From positions 11,062,219-11,126,218 of the forward strand of contig NC_072472.1 of the NCBI RefSeq assembly GCF_027596085.1: a stretch of 64,000 nt of DNA. Direction: 5' to 3'. The position numbers were made by a program, and so were the translations under genes. The notes beneath the pieces are model-generated. The model did not search any database and was not told the origin of the DNA. It was given only the letters and a program-made list of their open reading frames with translations. Of the stretch, positions 35,749 to 61,100 are shown in pieces. The DNA comes from Anoplopoma fimbria. Lineage: Eukaryota > Chordata > Actinopteri > Perciformes > Anoplopomatidae. Every line of letters starts with the position of its first letter. The stretch's first letter is position 1.

Positions 35749-36661
35749 ATCAATGGACTTGAATCAATCAATGATACAGATTATGAATTGCAACTTTTTT
35801 TTTTCGCAAATATAACTTGATGGCCACCCTTTTTTCTAAACTTTATTATTCTTGGCTTCACTACACCATAAGCAACAGGAACAGAGTCAAGGAGGCTGAC
35901 AGCACTCAAGCACAAAACATCTCCACAAGGAGCTGAAGCAACGAGCCTGGCTCTTTGGGGCTGAGGCAACTGGACATGCACTCAGGAAAGGTTCGGGGTC
36001 ACACCTGAACACACAGCAGCATCGATAACAAAGGATAAGCAAGTAAAAAGGTCTTCTGAGAACACAGTCACACACACACAAGGCGAGTGCCTTTTTAAGG
36101 GTGCTTTTTTTGGACAGACTCTCAGAATCTTTTCTACAGTACTTTTAACTTTTGTTACTCCCACTTTTTGTAGGAACCGTCAAATCTTTTTGTCTTTCTT
36201 TCCAGCAAGTCTCTTTGATAATAACCAGTCCCTTTACCTTTTATTTATGTCTCTAGAAGAACAGCAGGAGCTCTATAAATGAATGCAACAACCAAATTTA
36301 CATTCCACACCTATCTTTGGATTGTATGTAGCAGAAAATGTGCCATTAGTTTTTTGCACAAGATGTTGAACTGTACAGCGCCTGTGTGTCCGACTGCTCA
36401 TATGTAACATGATTAGATCTCACTGTGAACTCTGGGAGAGACTGGTTTTGAGGGAGGAGTGGAATATCTCTTGCCAGTGAAATGAACAGTGGACAGCAGC
36501 CATTATGACTGGCACTTAGGATGTTGTAAGCGAGACAGAGAGGATGCTGAGACGAGATCTCTCGTTCACTGGCACATCCTTATCCCACTTATCATCAGAT
36601 GAGAACAATATCTCTGTGTATAGTCTCATCTATGTTGTTCTGTTTCCTATTTAATCAATAA
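35749..36661 (+). other. 3' UTR of the AMER-like gene
   Basis: It is non-coding. AATAAA at 36656-36661 is the probable polyadenylation signal. The intervening sequence shows no open frame of note. Confidence 0.5.
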
Positions 36662-39600
36662 AACATTATGAGTATTCGCAAGATAAAATCTGTTTAAGTT
36701 GTGAATTATATCCTGCATGTTTTTTTATATTGTGGCAGTCTGCAGACGGATAAGATGTGAGCATATATAAAACGATTTTATGTGTAAATAATTGAATGTG
36801 TAAGGAGAAGTCATAAGGGAAAAGTTCAAGTAAAGAGATATGACAAACATTTTATATATTCACTAATGGCTCACCATCTTACTACAGCTTTGCTCAGAGT
36901 GTCCTCATAGGAATATCGTTTCAAACATCATCCACACTCAAAGCTCACTGACCTGAAAAGCAAGCAGATGAATGTCAGCAGAGCCTGGTCCAATCAACTG
37001 CAAGGGGAAACGCTTAACATGCATACCTTATTATCAGGAAAAGGGGTTAGGGAATGTGTGTCATTGCTATTCTTAGTGAGAAATGCACCCGATGGATGAG
37101 CTGCATAATGCCTGAGTGGGTAATTTGATTTTGATGTTTAGTGTCAGTTTGATATCATTGCCGAAAAGAACAACATCCAGATAGTTTCTTGAAAAAAGAG
37201 GCTATAGTCTTGCACAAAAGCAGGAAAATGTAGGGAAAACATGTTGAAAAGCAACGCTAACAGCTACTAGTGCTGAGAGTTAAACCTCAGGTTAAGGACG
37301 GGACACTGATCTGAGTCATGCGGTACTGTTATAAGGAGTCTGGTGTTAGGAATAAGGCGTAAGGACAAAGGGTGAATTTCTTACCAAAAAAAAGCAGTGC
37401 GGAGGTGACACAAAAAGACCTCTGTGTACTTCAAGTAGCCAGAGGCTGCAAGCTGAGAAAAGAGGACCATCATTTGCCCAAGAAAAACATGAGGATTTCA
37501 CACCATCAGGTGCTGAAACACACAACAGAGGGTAAAACCATCTCCCTGAGAAAAGAACAGTTTCCCCCTGAGGCTCGAACACAAAACAGATTTCCCTTTA
37601 AGTAACACCTGCAATATTAATATGGTTTGAAAATGGTCTTAAACAGAAAGTAGATTTATAATTACGCCTGAAGTTGGTTATGAGGGCTCACATTGTGACA
37701 CAGCGTGATCAATTCGATCATGCTCTCCATTACAGGAAACTGCTGTTTTGAATCTTGTAGTTTTAAAGAGAAAACTCAAACAAGCATTATCAGTGAATGC
37801 TGCCTTTGTCAACATTCATTCACATGATTTTCTAGCAATTTGTCTTTCATGCTTAGAAGTGTTAGTGTCAACAGCCTTGAGTGAAGTACAACAGGGAACG
37901 TGGTGGAATTAACTTTTGAGCGTTAGTACACAAGCTGTCCCAGAGTACATCTGTTTATAGCTTGTTTGTGTGTCTTTAAGTCCAGCCCCCCGTTGCCCCA
38001 AATATGTTAGACAAATTACAGCACCCACAGAGCACTGAGGCAACTCTGGCTTTCTATGGTCTGCATGTGTTTGTGTCTGCTTTCGCCTCTGGAGAGTTGA
38101 TGCGCCTCTTTAGAACCTAATTTAGCATGCTTCATTCTGTGTTTCCATGCCAACCCCACTAGGTCAACCAATGAGAGGCCGCGAGTGTCGGGAGGAGGAG
38201 TTAAAATACACGAGTGCCTTAATGAGCACACTCACAGTATACATGCTAATAAGACTAGTTATTACTTCATGCCCCATTTAAAATGGCAATAATGAATCAT
38301 AACTCCTAAGAGCATCATAATAATGCTTCACTGTAATGTTGAGGCTCATTTTACATTATCAATTTGCTTCCAAACTCTGTTTTTGCATTGACCTGAGTTG
38401 AACCAGCCACGATGCAGAATTTTCTGTGATTTAGTGAAACCGAAGACACTCGGAATATGAAGGCTAAAAGAGATGTATTTGAATGTAATGAAAAAAAAAG
38501 CCTGCACCCCACAGTAGATAATATTACATTCCCAGAACATCTGAGACATTTTTCAGATACACTTTTAGCTGCTGAAGTAGCAAAAGAATGCCACAGGAAT
38601 GTTGGAATTGGCTCTTATCATGGCCAATGTAAGATAAATAAAAGGTTGACTCCTTTAAAAGGTCTGATATAATAAGGCTTTCAATTCCCATGATGATACA
38701 TTAACCATTGTTAAAATAAAGCCATGGAACTCAATATACAAAGTAAAACTTCAGAGTCAATTCATCCCTCCCTGTTTCATAAATGATAAAATCAATATAC
38801 TGTACATGTTCAACAGACAAAGCAACCAAATCACTAACATCATTAATAATCAACATTATTTATTAATATTTATATTGAAATGTGACAAATGTCAATTATT
38901 AAAAAAAAGTAGCATAGAGTTGATTAAATTTGCCATTGTTTATATACAAAATATAAAATATTTAATGCATTAAAAATATATATATAAATGTAGTAATTTC
39001 TTTGGTTTCAAGGCTTGTGTCTCATACAGAGGCCGACAGTTTGCAGCTGAGACGTTAACATGACAGATACCTCTGTTCACTGAGAAGCATCCAGGAGAGG
39101 CAACAACTCATCTGCAACACTGTCAGCTCTGAGGCCTCCTCTGCACTGTGCATCCTGTAAACCAACAGCTGGTCACTTGCTGTTAAAGTGATCTTTCATG
39201 ATCAAATACAGTCAGACTGTTGCAAAGAGTAAAAAAACATACATATCAAACATATAGATTTAACAAAACATTCAAATGTGCTCTGAAAGTGATTTCTGTC
39301 TTGCTTCTAATAAGCAAATATTATATAGATATGCATGTGCTTATAAATGCACATATTTGATATATAGGCATTACATGGATCATTGATTAGTATGGACCAA
39401 CTGGCCCTGGCATTACCTCATTTGAGTGCAATACCTCTGCACTGAGGACCTCTGCTGGTGAAAAAACATAATGACATGCTTAAGAGAAACATGCGGGTGA
39501 TGCAGTACAAACAGCATCACTGCTGCACTACATGGCCTCATCCTATCAGGCCTGCAGCCTCTACTATACAGGGAGCTAGCTGCAGAGTGGTATGCATGAA

Positions 39601-40565
39601 ACACAGTACCATTGTGATTAGGGCAGATTATCTACTTTTATGAGAAGAATAATTCCCAACAAACACTAATACTTCATAAAAATAAAACCTGAAAAGTGAC
39701 TGAAGTTTGCATATGAAAAGAAAAACCCAAATTAGGACTCACAGGAATAAAAGTGACGCAAAGAGACATGTATGTGGTTTTAAGAAATACGGATGGTGGA
39801 CATTCAAGCCCGCTTTAAAAAAGCAGACAATCGCAGCTTATGCTTGTAGTCTGGCAGCAGCAATGAAATGCTTGAGTTAAAAATGTAAAATAATACTCAC
39901 ACTAATTACAATATAGAAATAATAGTTGAAATACAAATGTGCATTCTAGCAAACACAAATACAGATGGGATGATCTTATCTGGGAAAAGATCGGCAAGAA
40001 GTTGTAACCAACTGATACAGCCTGACATCCAACAAGAAGTAAAGAGGAGGGAAGATGAATAACATATCGAGATTTGTACATTACAAAAGGCAAGGTTATA
40101 GAAAGCTTTTTTGGCAGATCTGCATCTGACATAGACAATCAGCATTGGTATGTAAAGCAGTTTAGAAGTGTAGCAGTTGTTGCTTTTCTGATCATTTAGA
40201 AGCTTCCCTGATCCAGTTTTTACTAAAAACAAGACAAATATAACAGTGAGTGTATGATACAAGCAGAGAAGGAAGTTGGACAAAAAAAACGACTAAATTA
40301 ATTTTCTGATGCTTCATCCTCTTTCGGTACATAAAGAACAACTAAATAGCTTAATTATGAAACCTGTATATCAAGTGTTTTGATATTATACATGATTATA
40401 TCATAAAGTGTGCTTTTAAACATGATTTGAACGCTAAAAATAATACAAGTGTAAACAGAAGTTAATTGTTGACCTGATGAACATCAATCTCACGTTGATA
40501 GTAGCAGAGTGCCACAACGTTTGATAAAAATTTTAAGGGTTTGGACCCTGATCTGTTGGGATCTG
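36662..40565. other. Intergenic region and phldb2 3' UTR
   Basis: It lies between two convergent genes. No coding exon was recognised. Part must be the phldb2 3' UTR on the minus strand. A promoter-like CCAAT/TTAAAATA pair at 38168-38208 has no recognisable gene attached. Confidence 0.5.
38168..38208 (+). promoter_or_regulatory. Orphan CCAAT and TATA-like pair
   Basis: CCAAT at 38168-38172 and TTAAAATA at 38201-38208 are correctly spaced and sit in a short GC-rich patch (GGCCGCGAGTGTCGGGAGG). No ORF with a family match lies downstream on the plus strand, so the call is weak. Confidence 0.2.
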
Positions 40566-52920
<12,355 letters not shown>

Positions 52921-53916
52921 CACACTGACCTCCTTTCTCTGGATGCAGGAGTCAGCTGGGTCCTACGTGCTTTGTTCCCTGAGAAGAAGAAAAGTGAGAG
53001 GATCAATATGAAACACAACACTAGAGGAAAAGCAACTTTTCTGTTCTTAATATTGTCAGAAAGGGTTGTACATGGTGGGAAACTATTTCACCTTTTAAAA
53101 TACAAAAATATTAAACCAGTTCAGGTTTCCTTCCTAACAGCAGTATTTCGCAACATCATTCAAAAGCATCTTTAAACCTAGAAACAAAATAATTCAAGGA
53201 ACAACACAGGAAGTTGAATTAATGCCTTGTGGCCCCCCAAAATAACCTCAACAACCCGACAACAATACTTCAATTCAAGCAGATATTTCAGATGTGCATA
53301 TTTAAACGGAAATGAAAAAAACTTTCCTAAAGACTAAGTAGGAAAACAGATCCAGAGGAAAGTTTTTTTTTTTTTATGCCTGGCTCAGTGTCACCAATAA
53401 AAACCAAGTCTGAAAACGCTCTGCACCTTAATCTCAGTTTCAACCTGAAGCTTATAACCAGTCCTTCAAAGCATTCCCTAAAACTCATTCGGACAGCAGC
53501 CAAATATATACAAAAATACTGAATATTTGCAGGTTATATGTTAACAGCTTCAAATGTTGCTTCATTTTCACTATTTCAAACCATTATAAATGAGTTTTCA
53601 TTTTGATGACTTTAATTGATAGTGATTTTTGACACTTATTGTTCAGGTAACTCTAAAAATGATCATTAGATTGGAGAATGTTGAAAACAGCACTTATTCA
53701 GCCTCAAATAGACACTATCAGGTGAAGATATTGAACAGCGAACTTTAAAAAGAGAAATTAGTTCTCTGTCGAAGAAAAGGAAAGCTAAAATAAATCAAAC
53801 AAACTGTGAAATACATCTTCAGGTCCCCACACTCCAGGTCATAATTTGAATGAGGAAATTATTGGTTCCAGTGATAAAACTGAGGGATTTTAAAAGTCAG
53901 ACGTTGTTTCCTAAAT

Positions 53917-54022
<106 letters not shown>

Positions 54023-55283
54023 CAGAGAAATACAGAGATGGCTGATCCAAGATTTTCTGCTCCTGCTGTCTGGAGAGAGGGCCTACAGGAAGTAGGGTGT
54101 CCTTTTACAGTCACACAATCAATCAGCATGAGTTCATTCTCCAGACCTCCTTAAGAAAAAGGGGAAAAAGAAAAAGCCCGGCCTCACGTCAGGGGCAAGA
54201 GTTTTTAGTCCTTCACCCAGATTAAAGCCAGTATATAAACACAGAGAGATGTTCAAAGATAAGATGTTTTTTCTTGTCATGTGTGGTAACACAGGGAAGA
54301 TAAATACTTTTCCATTCAATAAGGCTCAAACTATTGTTGCCTTTGAAGTCTCACTTATTGCCCAGACAAACACAACATTTACTTCCATGAAAGTAAAAAA
54401 AAGAAAAAAGAAAGAGAAACAGCTGGAAAATCTCAGAGGTTTGCAAAAGAAGTTTGCTTTAAAATCAATCAGGCTGGCAACTATTGCTTGTTTTCGGTTT
54501 CGATTAATCTTCAGATCATTGTCTTAATTAATCATGTCTATAATGACCTATATGAAATAGTGATTAACCATCCCAAACTCAACATTCAGTTTACAATGAT
54601 ACAAAAAAAAGAAAAGAAAAAGAGCAATTACTCACATTAGAAATGTTTGTTTTGGATCAACTTATTGATTCATCGAATAATTAAGTTTGGTCTAAACTCC
54701 AATGCACTGCTTTTACCATAAACCAGTTCAACATCTGGAATCAAACACATTAACAAACACACACTTGGGGATTTACTCAACAGTATGAAATGATGAACCA
54801 CTCTTGGCTGTCACACACTTTTTCTTAGTAAATTAGTCATTTCCCGGAAAAGTTAAGTAATAAACATCAAGTGTGAACCACATTTTTTCCTTTTAACAAA
54901 CAAGATAACTGACATAAATCCATTCCATTGACACATTTCTTTTAGCACGAGCTTGCGACATTTACATTGAGTAGCACAAAAAAAAAAAAAAAAAAAAACT
55001 CAATTCAAGTAATTTGATGCATATTTTCACAGCTCTTCACTTGGCAACATCTGTGCATGCAGCAGTGGTATGAAGGCTACTTAAAGTCTGACATAGAGAT
55101 GTGAAGTACACAACATGCAGCGGGTTGATCCTCCAGGAGCATCACTGTCTGCAGAGACAAGGACATTTAGGAGCAAACTGCATCGAGAAAAGAAAAGCGA
55201 CTGACCTTTGATTTCTGTCCAATTCACATAGTTGCGCGTGAGTTTTTTTTAAATTTTATTTGCGTGTCTGTGGCTGCTGAGGT

Positions 55284-55285
55284 CT

Positions 55286-55342
<57 letters not shown>

Positions 55343-55445
55343 TCTCTCCGTATGAAACATCAGACTAACGTCTTCCTATGACAAAGGATCAGAAAGGAGA
55401 CCCTCTCCCCTCCCACCTCAACTTTTGGATCAGACTCTCTTCGCC

Positions 55446-55485
<40 letters not shown>

Positions 55486-55494
55486 GAGAGAGAG
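55284..55494. repeat. Paired CT and GA microsatellites in inverted arrangement
   Basis: A CT tract at 55284-55348 and a GA tract at 55446-55494 lie about 97 bases apart. They are reverse complements of each other, so either strand can fold into a long hairpin. Each tract alone is a homopurine/homopyrimidine mirror repeat able to form triplex DNA. Confidence 0.9.
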
Positions 55495-56323
55495 TTTACT
55501 TTTCAGCATCAGGCCTTGCTGCTGCCTCTCTCTGGTTAGATAGCGTATTGCTTCTATGTAAAAAAGGGAGGAGGGAAGAAGTGTAGGAAACACCCACTTA
55601 TGGCTTTAATTATGAGTATCTTCAGATTAATTAGTATGTTTAATCTCCTCTAGAGGTTTATTTTTCTTCCTGCACACCTTTGACCTCATAATCAGCTATA
55701 AAGTGCAGTGTCATGTTATCATTAAATTATATTACAGCATGGAAACAACAGGTTTAAGTCTGCACAATCAGACAGTTTGATCATAGAGAAAGTTCACTTC
55801 TGACAAAGAGGAGACTTTTCTCACACTGTGTGAAAAAGCAAAAGTAGGCATTAGTGCTCAAAGTTGTAAAAAAAATGTTGACCCTTAGATTGTTGTTTCA
55901 GCAGTATATGTGGAGGCAGGAGGAGGCCCCATCGCTGTGTTTCAAACAGAGCCAACCTCACTCCCCCTCATAACTGTGCAAGCAGAGAGTCAAAAACCCC
56001 TCACAGGCAGAGACGCATTACTTACACAGGGAGCATAACTAATACTCTGGTCATTATTGATCCAATGCATTATATTTCACAAGTGGGTATAAAACAAGTG
56101 AATAGAATGTAAAGAATGAGGCTGCAAGTTCAGAGACTAGAATGAATGAAAAGTTACTTTCGAAAAATCCCCTGAATCCCACTGAAAATCTTGAACCATC
56201 ATGCAGAAAAACTCCAATTACATCATAGGGAGGGGGCAGCCTCCACGAGATGATTACTTCCAGACACAGCGCCGGGGTCTTTGTCATAAAAACACTCAAA
56301 TGTACACACATACACGCACACAC

Positions 56324-56368
<45 letters not shown>
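56324..56368 (+). repeat. CT microsatellite
   Basis: About 22 CT/TC units, preceded by a short CA-rich stretch at 56303-56322. Confidence 0.95.
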
Positions 56369-56371
<3 letters not shown>

Positions 56372-56776
56372 CTTTACAATTTCAGGAAAATAAAGTGACA
56401 GTTATAAATCCCAGCGGGCTCTCATTTGAAAACTGGGACACTTTAAATTTATTGCCAACACAGAGATTTAATTGTCATTGAGCGCTGGAATGTAACTCCA
56501 CTTCCTGTCCAAAGAAGGTTTTTTTTTTAAAAAAAAGAAAAGGTAATATTTTAAAGCAACCACACCACTTATTACCGCAAACTGTTGCATGTGTATGCAT
56601 TTTTTAAAACTATACTGAAACCATGTGTGGAGTGAATATGGTGATTTTGAGTGAAGGCAGTGGAAAAAGAATGGAGGAGGGGAGAACGAAAAGAAAAATG
56701 GTGTCAGATTGTGGAAGTGGGTGTACGATCAACTCTGGTAATTGTCGGAAGGTCTGAGTCACAGAGTGCGTCTCAT

Positions 56777-57012
56777 CCAATCACAAGAGGCTCTATAAGA
56801 AGTCTATGGGCAAGTTTTAGGTTTAGATGTGGATATGTTGGATTTCTTCAAACTGGACTTTTGCCATGTCGACTAGTCCACTTTGTTTAGTCTCTCTCAT
56901 GTTTCTCACCTGCCCTCGGGTATTTTGGCTCAGTGACACAGAAATTAGTCTTAACCTCAAACTTCACACACCTGAACTGCTTCAATTGAAAGATGTTTAT
57001 TTAACAGAGTAG
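56777..57012 (+). other. CCAAT/TATA-headed 48-codon ORF with signal-like N-terminus
   Basis: CCAAT at 56777-56781 and TATAAGA at 56794-56800 precede an ATG at 56866 by a plausible distance for a short leader. The frame encodes 48 residues beginning MSTSPLCLVSLMFLTCPRVF, which resembles a signal peptide. It ends at TAG, 57010-57012. A donor-like GTATTT follows codon 18, so it may instead be a leader exon. No homologue is recognised and no clear following exon was found. Confidence 0.25.
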
Positions 57013-58108
57013 TTCCTCTGACCACTAATGACAAAATGAGCCAGCCCCAAAGCCCTTTTTAAGAAGTCACAAGGTTTATTTATTGTCAACGTTTTTAGTT
57101 CACAGTTAAAACCCCTAAGAAAATAAGCAGGATGTAGGTTTCAAGTGAACAAAACCCACATCACAGCTATCTGCTGGCTTTATCTCGATGACCAGATTCA
57201 GTTTAATTTGAAAACTGTCTTGCTTTAGTTCCACTTGAAACGGCAATACAAGATGTTATAGTGTTTGTTATGCCGCTGAGCCTGTTTTTATATGGTTTTG
57301 GTGTAATGTAGGCGGTCGTCCGGACATCTTTGGGCAGTGACATGTTTGTACAGACAGTGTAATCATGTCCCTATCTGTGGTGGCAATTTGTTCATAATCA
57401 AAATCAAACTTGAGTCCGTCAGCCACACAGACATTTTGTGGTTTTCTTGTGGGTTGTTTAATTTTGGCATGCAGGCACTGACTTGTTCAGTCCTCACAAA
57501 TTGGTTCATTAGAATGGTGTATAAGCAATGACAGTGTTAGATACATGCAAGCTTTAACTAGTAGGCTGCTGCTTTCCTGTGTGCTGATGCACACTGCTCT
57601 GCACAGAGCTGGATGTCTCTTTACCGGAGCCTCCTCTCTCATCCTCCAGGAAAAGATAACAGCTGAAGTTAGTGGGAGGAAACTCCTTAGGGACATATTT
57701 TTAAAAGCAGCATATTTTCTTACTTCTGTTTCATTATGGAACCTTGTGGTCAACTTTCAATGATTTACATGTCAGATAGCAGAAAGTGAACCTGGACTTT
57801 CTGTAAGAATACTTGAATATCACCAACAAAATATTCAACAAATATATTGGAAAATGTCAGCACGTAAGAGAAAAGGTGGAATAAGTTTATTTTTATTTTA
57901 AAGGCAGTAAAACAAGCTTACAAGTAACAGTTTTTCACGGTTTAACAGTATACTGATGGTGAAGACATAGCAGGCACATGCTCTTAATTCATTTCACAGA
58001 ATAAGTTGTTTGATCTGAACGGGTCTGTTTGTTTGAGGTAGTTTATACGTGCATTATCCTCCACCGCGTGTTGCTCATTTATGGCCAGATGATTTAATTC
58101 CTTGAAGT

Positions 58109-61100
58109 TCATGATTTATGTTGCTCGGGCTCCATGATTCCAAACCCATCCCTCTCTAGACTACTGGATAGCAGCCCATCATTCGCCTCCACAGGTGGTC
58201 CTCCTGGATTTCCTTCTTGTTCTATTTTAGTACCTGGTGGTGAAGCCACAGTGCAGTCCTCCGCTGTGTTCGGCGTACCTCCTGCCTCTTCACGCTGTGC
58301 TTCAAACTGTAGTTGTAGTCTGTTGCATTCAACTCCGTGTTGTCCAATAATGTATGAAGCCGTGGTGTTTAGGTGCTTGTGAAGCCCACCCTCAACAAAA
58401 CTTTCTCCGTTGTATCTATTTGAGGCACTTCTGGACTCTATTGCTGTACCATTAAGAGAAAATCAAAATGTGTTATTAAACAGCAGAAAAACACTGAGAT
58501 GTTGCATGTGTTGTTACGCTATAGTTTAATAAAAATTTCAATATGTCAATATTGAACATAAGTTGTGCTGTTAAAATGCTTCATTGCTACAACCATAAGT
58601 TTGTTTATGGCCCTATTAGTTTGTTTGTTTGTTAATTAGCAGGATATGTTAATCCTGCTTCAGTTTTATTGAAATTTGGGAAAAAGTTTGACCATCAGCT
58701 TATAAAACTGATTAGATTTTGGTGCCGACAGTGCCACCATATGGCCATTTATAAAACACTTAACATTTTCAGTCCTGACTGGACTGTAAAAGCAAATCTT
58801 TTTTGGTATTTGGCCTTTATTAACACGTTTCTGTTAATAAAGGCCACACCCATTTCCAATAGAAACAATTTCTCACAGTTTTTTTTCTGAATGCTGTATG
58901 ATTATAGTGTATCTTTGGCAGGGGTGGGGGTTTTGTTCTCTATGAATGCTTTCTATTTTATGTTACCATAAGATAACAGAAGACGACACTGCTGAATTCA
59001 AATAATAATTGTATAGCTTTGAACCATAAATTATGTCTCACAGCTACAGTTGCTACCTTCATTCACTTTTCATTCTTGAATACCTTACGGTGTGAATATC
59101 TTGCGTACCTCTTTTCCTCACACATTGAGGGAGCGCTACAGTGATGGTGAACAAGAAAAAGGCTACTGAAGCTGCCGTGCTCCACCATGACCTCTGCACA
59201 CTCTGCTCGTCCACACCTGCAGAGCGAACATGCAACATTTCTTTAAGCGAATTGTTTCTAATTTTGGTCCTGGTTTTGTAGAGTTTACAGAACAGTGCAC
59301 TCTAATACTCACTTATTGATGCAACAGTGATGTTTACTTTGGTTTGAACAACATGTCTGCTTTGCAGTCCTGAGAAGGTGCACGTATACGTCCCAGAATG
59401 CTCCTCGATGTCTGGCTTGTGAAGCAGGAGAGACCCGTCGCCCAGAAGAAGCAGGTCCTGATCCAGTTCAGCTTGACCCTCCCACAGGTTAAAGGTGTGT
59501 CTGGTTTTTGTGTCATATCTCAAGATAACTGTGGGCTCAGAGGACAAGGTGAAGGTCCAGGTGAGGGAGAAATTCTGTAGACTTTGCGGAGCGATGCAGG
59601 GGATGGACAGTGCATGACCCTCTTCCTGTGTTATACCCTCTGAAAGACATCACACGTACATTCTTTTGATTTGATTTGTCAGAAATCATCCTCTTTGTGA
59701 AAACCACACCATATTGCAACCAAAACGCACCTTGGTTTTTCCGAGATGCAGTCCACACCTGGGTCTTGTCAGCCGCTGTGAAAGAGCAGAAGTAGGTATA
59801 GTTGGAGAGATTACCCAAAATCCTCAGCGTGCTCTCGACAGTGAGCAGTCCCTTGTGGTCGGTGGTTTTGATGGTTGAATTTTCTAGAGCTTCCTGGGCA
59901 GACGGGGGATCTGTGGCCCATGTCACCTGAGGGAAGGGGTAGATGTTTTGAGAGGAGCAGGTGACCGTCTCATCAGTCATCTCCATGATCACTGACTGGA
60001 TGAGAGCTAGAAGAAGCAGAAAACTGTATTTAATAGGGGTGTGATTACATTTGCGACAGTTGCAACCAAAAATGAACAACTTTGCTTGTCCGTCTCTCAT
60101 ATTCTTTTGTGTTTTGAAGTGAACAGGACGAGCTGAGACCTACACACACTGATGTGTACCCAATCTCAGTCCATTTAAAGTGCTCAAACAAATCTGTAGA
60201 TGATGCTTTAGTGCTGCACTTCAGAGCCCTGGTCCACTTGCTACAGTGTGAGTTAGTGGGACAGATAGCCAACACGACCTGACACAGCTTGTGCAGAGAC
60301 ACTTGTTGTTAGCTCATAAGCAGGACCAGAACATATGTCTTTACATTGAAAACTGGACTGTTAGATCGGACCTCACAGTGTGTCGGTTACAGATTAAACA
60401 AACCCTTTCTACATCATTTAATGTGGATGTTTTCTGGAATTAGTCCCCTGTAAGGATTTATAAGAAACCCTGCTAAAATACAACAATTATATGAAATCTT
60501 TTCTATAGTGCATCAATTCTCTTCTTTAGTTTTCCTCCTCGTTCCAGAAAGTGGTGAGCAAGAAGTCCTTCCAGTCCTTAAAAATACACTAAATTGCAAT
60601 GCAAATCAACAACACAACAAGTGGAATAAACAACTCTCTAAAGAGACATTTTTCTATTTTACAACATGACAGTAAACCATTAATAGACACAGCCAGGGGC
60701 CTTTCTGCTTGGCAGTAGTTGGAAAAAAGAGTGCAAAATGTTCCACCTTGTTGTCACGTCCTTGAAGGTAATTTATGAATGGAGACGCTTCAACACTCAA
60801 AGCTTCATCAGTGCTGAATTCATCAGTTTTAGACCAAAGAAGAAAACAAAAAAGAACATGAAAGGGTATAGGAACATTTTTGATACTTCTAATGCAATGC
60901 CGGGAAATTGTACTGACCTTTCACCTCCAGGTTGATAAAGATCTCCTGGTTGCCCTTCCGTGTGCTCGTGTAACACTTGTACCTGCCCTTGTCTTGAACT
61001 TTGACCCTCCTGAGGAGCAGGGAGGCATTGCCGTGAGGGATGTGGGAGTTGAACAAGCATGTCCTTCCACTGAAGTGCTTGTTCTGGAGTCCAAACTGAT

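Noticed and set aside
37346..37605. ORFs of 77-78 codons on both strands
   Set aside because: They are mutual shadows in intergenic DNA with no family resemblance or promoter.
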